A stretch of 6,480 bases of DNA from NCBI GenBank assembly GCA_003649715.1, contig QMSS01000079.1, forward strand, positions 1 through 6,480, in the 5' to 3' direction. Shown here piece after piece: positions 5,579 through 6,480 of the stretch. This DNA is from Thermoplasmata archaeon (GTDB lineage Archaea > Thermoplasmatota > E2 > DHVEG-1). Below the pieces are notes generated by a model. The model worked only from the letters and a program-made list of their open reading frames with translations. It was not told the origin of the DNA and did no database searches. The translations under genes were made by a program, and so were the position numbers. Every line of letters begins with the position of its first letter. The stretch's first letter is position 1.

Positions 5579-6147
5579 AACTCTCTCTTTTTTGTTTTGT
5601 CGATTGTGGTGTACTTGTTTCCTCCTATGTAGTAGAGAGGTTGTATCTTATCTATTTTTAATAAATCATTTTTAAACAGCTCTTTATCCACTTCTACAGA
5701 TAGAATCTGTCCAACGAAAAATGTGTGATCACCAATTTTCAGGCTTTGGAAAAGCTTGCATTCTAAATGGGCATAGCATTCTTTTATCAAAGGAGTCTTT
5801 ACTCTACGGGCAGATAATAATGTTAGTTCTGTTTCTTTTATTTTGTTCACTGTTCTGCCGGAGTGTGTTCCGCAGAAATGTGTTTTGTCAACCAGATGGT
5901 ATGGAACAAAATTGATGACAAACTCTTTGCTTTTTTCTATGATGCTATGGGAATATCTTTTTGGAGCTATTGATATTCCATACAACGGTGGGTCTACTGA
6001 AATAGGTGTATGCCATGCCACTGTAATAACATTTGTTTTGTTATGTTCATCATCATGACATGTTACAAGTACTGCTTGCATGGGGAATGAGTATTGATAA
6101 AACCGTTCTATGTTACCATCAACTTTCATCTCTTTTTTTTCCTCCAT
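5575..6147 (-). CDS. Flavin reductase-like domain protein (flavoredoxin type)
   Basis: This 190-residue protein belongs to the flavin reductase-like, FMN-binding split-barrel family. Anaerobic archaea have many of these, often called flavoredoxins or NAD(P)H-flavin oxidoreductases. Visible family features are NVITVAWHTPISVDPPLYGIS (about 38-58), with the conserved T-x-A-W and D-P-P-L, then RYSHSIIEKSKEFVINFV, GTHSGR (about 93-98), and the strand ECYAHLECKL followed by the loop GDHTFFVGQIL. The domain fills nearly the whole chain; there is no signal or membrane segment. The substrate and electron partner are unknown. The ATG at 6147 is embedded in ATGGAGG, and the GGAGG can serve as an SD for the in-frame ATG at 6129, 11 nt further, so the protein may be six residues shorter. 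It follows DUF357 by 18 nt, suggesting co-transcription. Confidence 0.87.
   Translation of the reverse strand: MEEKKEMKVDGNIERFYQYSFPMQAVLVTCHDDEHNKTNVITVAWHTPISVDPPLYGISIAPKRYSHSIIEKSKEFVINFVPYHLVDKTHFCGTHSGRTVNKIKETELTLLSARRVKTPLIKECYAHLECKLFQSLKIGDHTFFVGQILSVEVDKELFKNDLLKIDKIQPLYYIGGNKYTTIDKTKKREF
6141..6145 (-). promoter_or_regulatory. GGAGG SD-like site inside the first codons of the flavin reductase frame
   Basis: The strong SD GGAGGA begins at the G of the upstream ATG (6147) and precedes the in-frame ATG at 6129 by 11 nt. The spacing is slightly long but usable. It makes M7 (MKVDGNIERF) the better-supported initiator. Confidence 0.5.
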
Positions 6148-6148
6148 G

Positions 6149-6165
6149 AAAAAACATGTTTTTTT
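6149..6165 (-). terminator. Perfect AT-rich palindrome in the DUF357-flavin reductase gap
   Basis: AAAAAACATGTTTTTT (6149-6164) is a perfect 16-bp palindrome with one further T at 6165. It occupies almost all of the 18 nt between the DUF357 stop (6166-6168) and the flavin reductase ATG. On the minus strand it ends in six T, so it could act as a partial terminator that lowers expression of the downstream gene. It could equally be an operator or an accident of A/T-rich sequence. Confidence 0.35.
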
Positions 6166-6381
6166 CTAAAACTTTATGATAGCATCTAGTAGTCCATGTG
6201 CATAGTTTATACACCCAAAGGCGGTGAAATAATCTCCTTTTTCTAGGTAGTATTTTGCATCTTGGTAGTATTGTACTGCTAGTTCTAGTATATTGTTTTG
6301 ATGTTTTCCAATTTCCTTTGCTCTCTGGAGGTTTTCTTCAAACATCGTTATGTCCTTCCGTATCCTCGTCTTTTCATCCAT
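6166..6381 (-). CDS. DUF357 family protein
   Basis: This 71-residue protein carries the signature of DUF357, a short archaeal family of unknown function: AVQYYQDAKYYLEKGDYFTAFGCINYAHGLLDA at about 35-67 (shown split here as AVQYYQDAKYYLEKGD and YFTAFGCINYAHGLLDA). The sequence is nearly all alpha-helical, with two or three helices resembling a TPR-like or four-helix-bundle hairpin, and is rich in Lys and Glu. There is no signal peptide. Length is within the usual short range of the family. The ATG at 6381 has no SD and no clear TATA at the expected distance, so the promoter may lie further right. It is upstream of, and probably co-transcribed with, the flavin reductase gene 18 nt away. No function is proposed. 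Confidence 0.88.
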   Translation of the reverse strand: MDEKTRIRKDITMFEENLQRAKEIGKHQNNILELAVQYYQDAKYYLEKGDYFTAFGCINYAHGLLDAIIKF

Positions 6382-6480
6382 TGATTTCTGTTTTCATAAT
6401 GGTTTTTGCGCTAAAAAAGTTTTTAGAAAGGGAAATAGACTCAGATGGCTATTAATTATTCTTTATATTTGAAAATGAAA

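Noticed and set aside
6382..6480. A further gene at the right edge (for example a plus-strand ATG at 6475)
   Set aside because: Only two codons are visible after the ATG, and the minus strand is closed by stops; there is not enough sequence to support a call.

Overview
The window looks archaeal and AT-rich, most likely from a euryarchaeote in the broad sense. The evidence is a GlmS interrupted by an intein, an archaeal-type two-domain sugar-phosphate nucleotidyltransferase beside it, a DUF357 protein, a DUF62-type SAM hydrolase, TATA-like elements about 24-27 nt upstream of start codons that lack a Shine-Dalgarno (SD) site (leaderless style), and SD sites resembling GGTGAT in front of other starts. 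Arg codons are mostly AGA and Ile codons are often ATA. I cannot place it to class from the sequence; Thermoplasmata-like or methanogen-like lineages are both possible.

Layout. Positions 1-3746 (minus strand) hold an amino-sugar operon. A bifunctional GlcN-1-P acetyltransferase/uridylyltransferase (2562-3746) is followed after 2 nt by glmS (start at 2559, running off the left edge). The glmS frame is open throughout and contains a complete 497-residue intein (865-2355). The intein splits the glutamine-binding RWATHG motif of the glutaminase domain from the residues before it. It carries splicing blocks, a Cro/C1-like helix-turn-helix and a two-motif LAGLIDADG endonuclease. The two enzymes serve UDP-GlcNAc synthesis: GlmS makes GlcN-6-P, a mutase not seen here would make GlcN-1-P, and the nucleotidyltransferase makes UDP-GlcNAc.

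Positions 3747-4167 contain no gene. They hold the operon promoter, a possible small structured RNA (3871-3950, minus strand suggested), and an 18-bp imperfect palindrome. A small zinc-ribbon protein (4168-4575, minus) has a leaderless-type promoter. A divergent intergenic region (4576-4777) separates it from a plus-strand SAM hydrolase (4778-5578), whose stop codon overlaps that of a convergent flavin reductase-like gene (5575-6147, minus). A DUF357 protein (6166-6381, minus) lies just upstream of the flavin reductase, probably in the same transcription unit, with a perfect AT-rich palindrome in the 18-nt gap. The last about 100 bases hold nothing I can call.

The most notable item is the intein-containing glmS. 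The least explained is the candidate structured RNA upstream of the amino-sugar operon.
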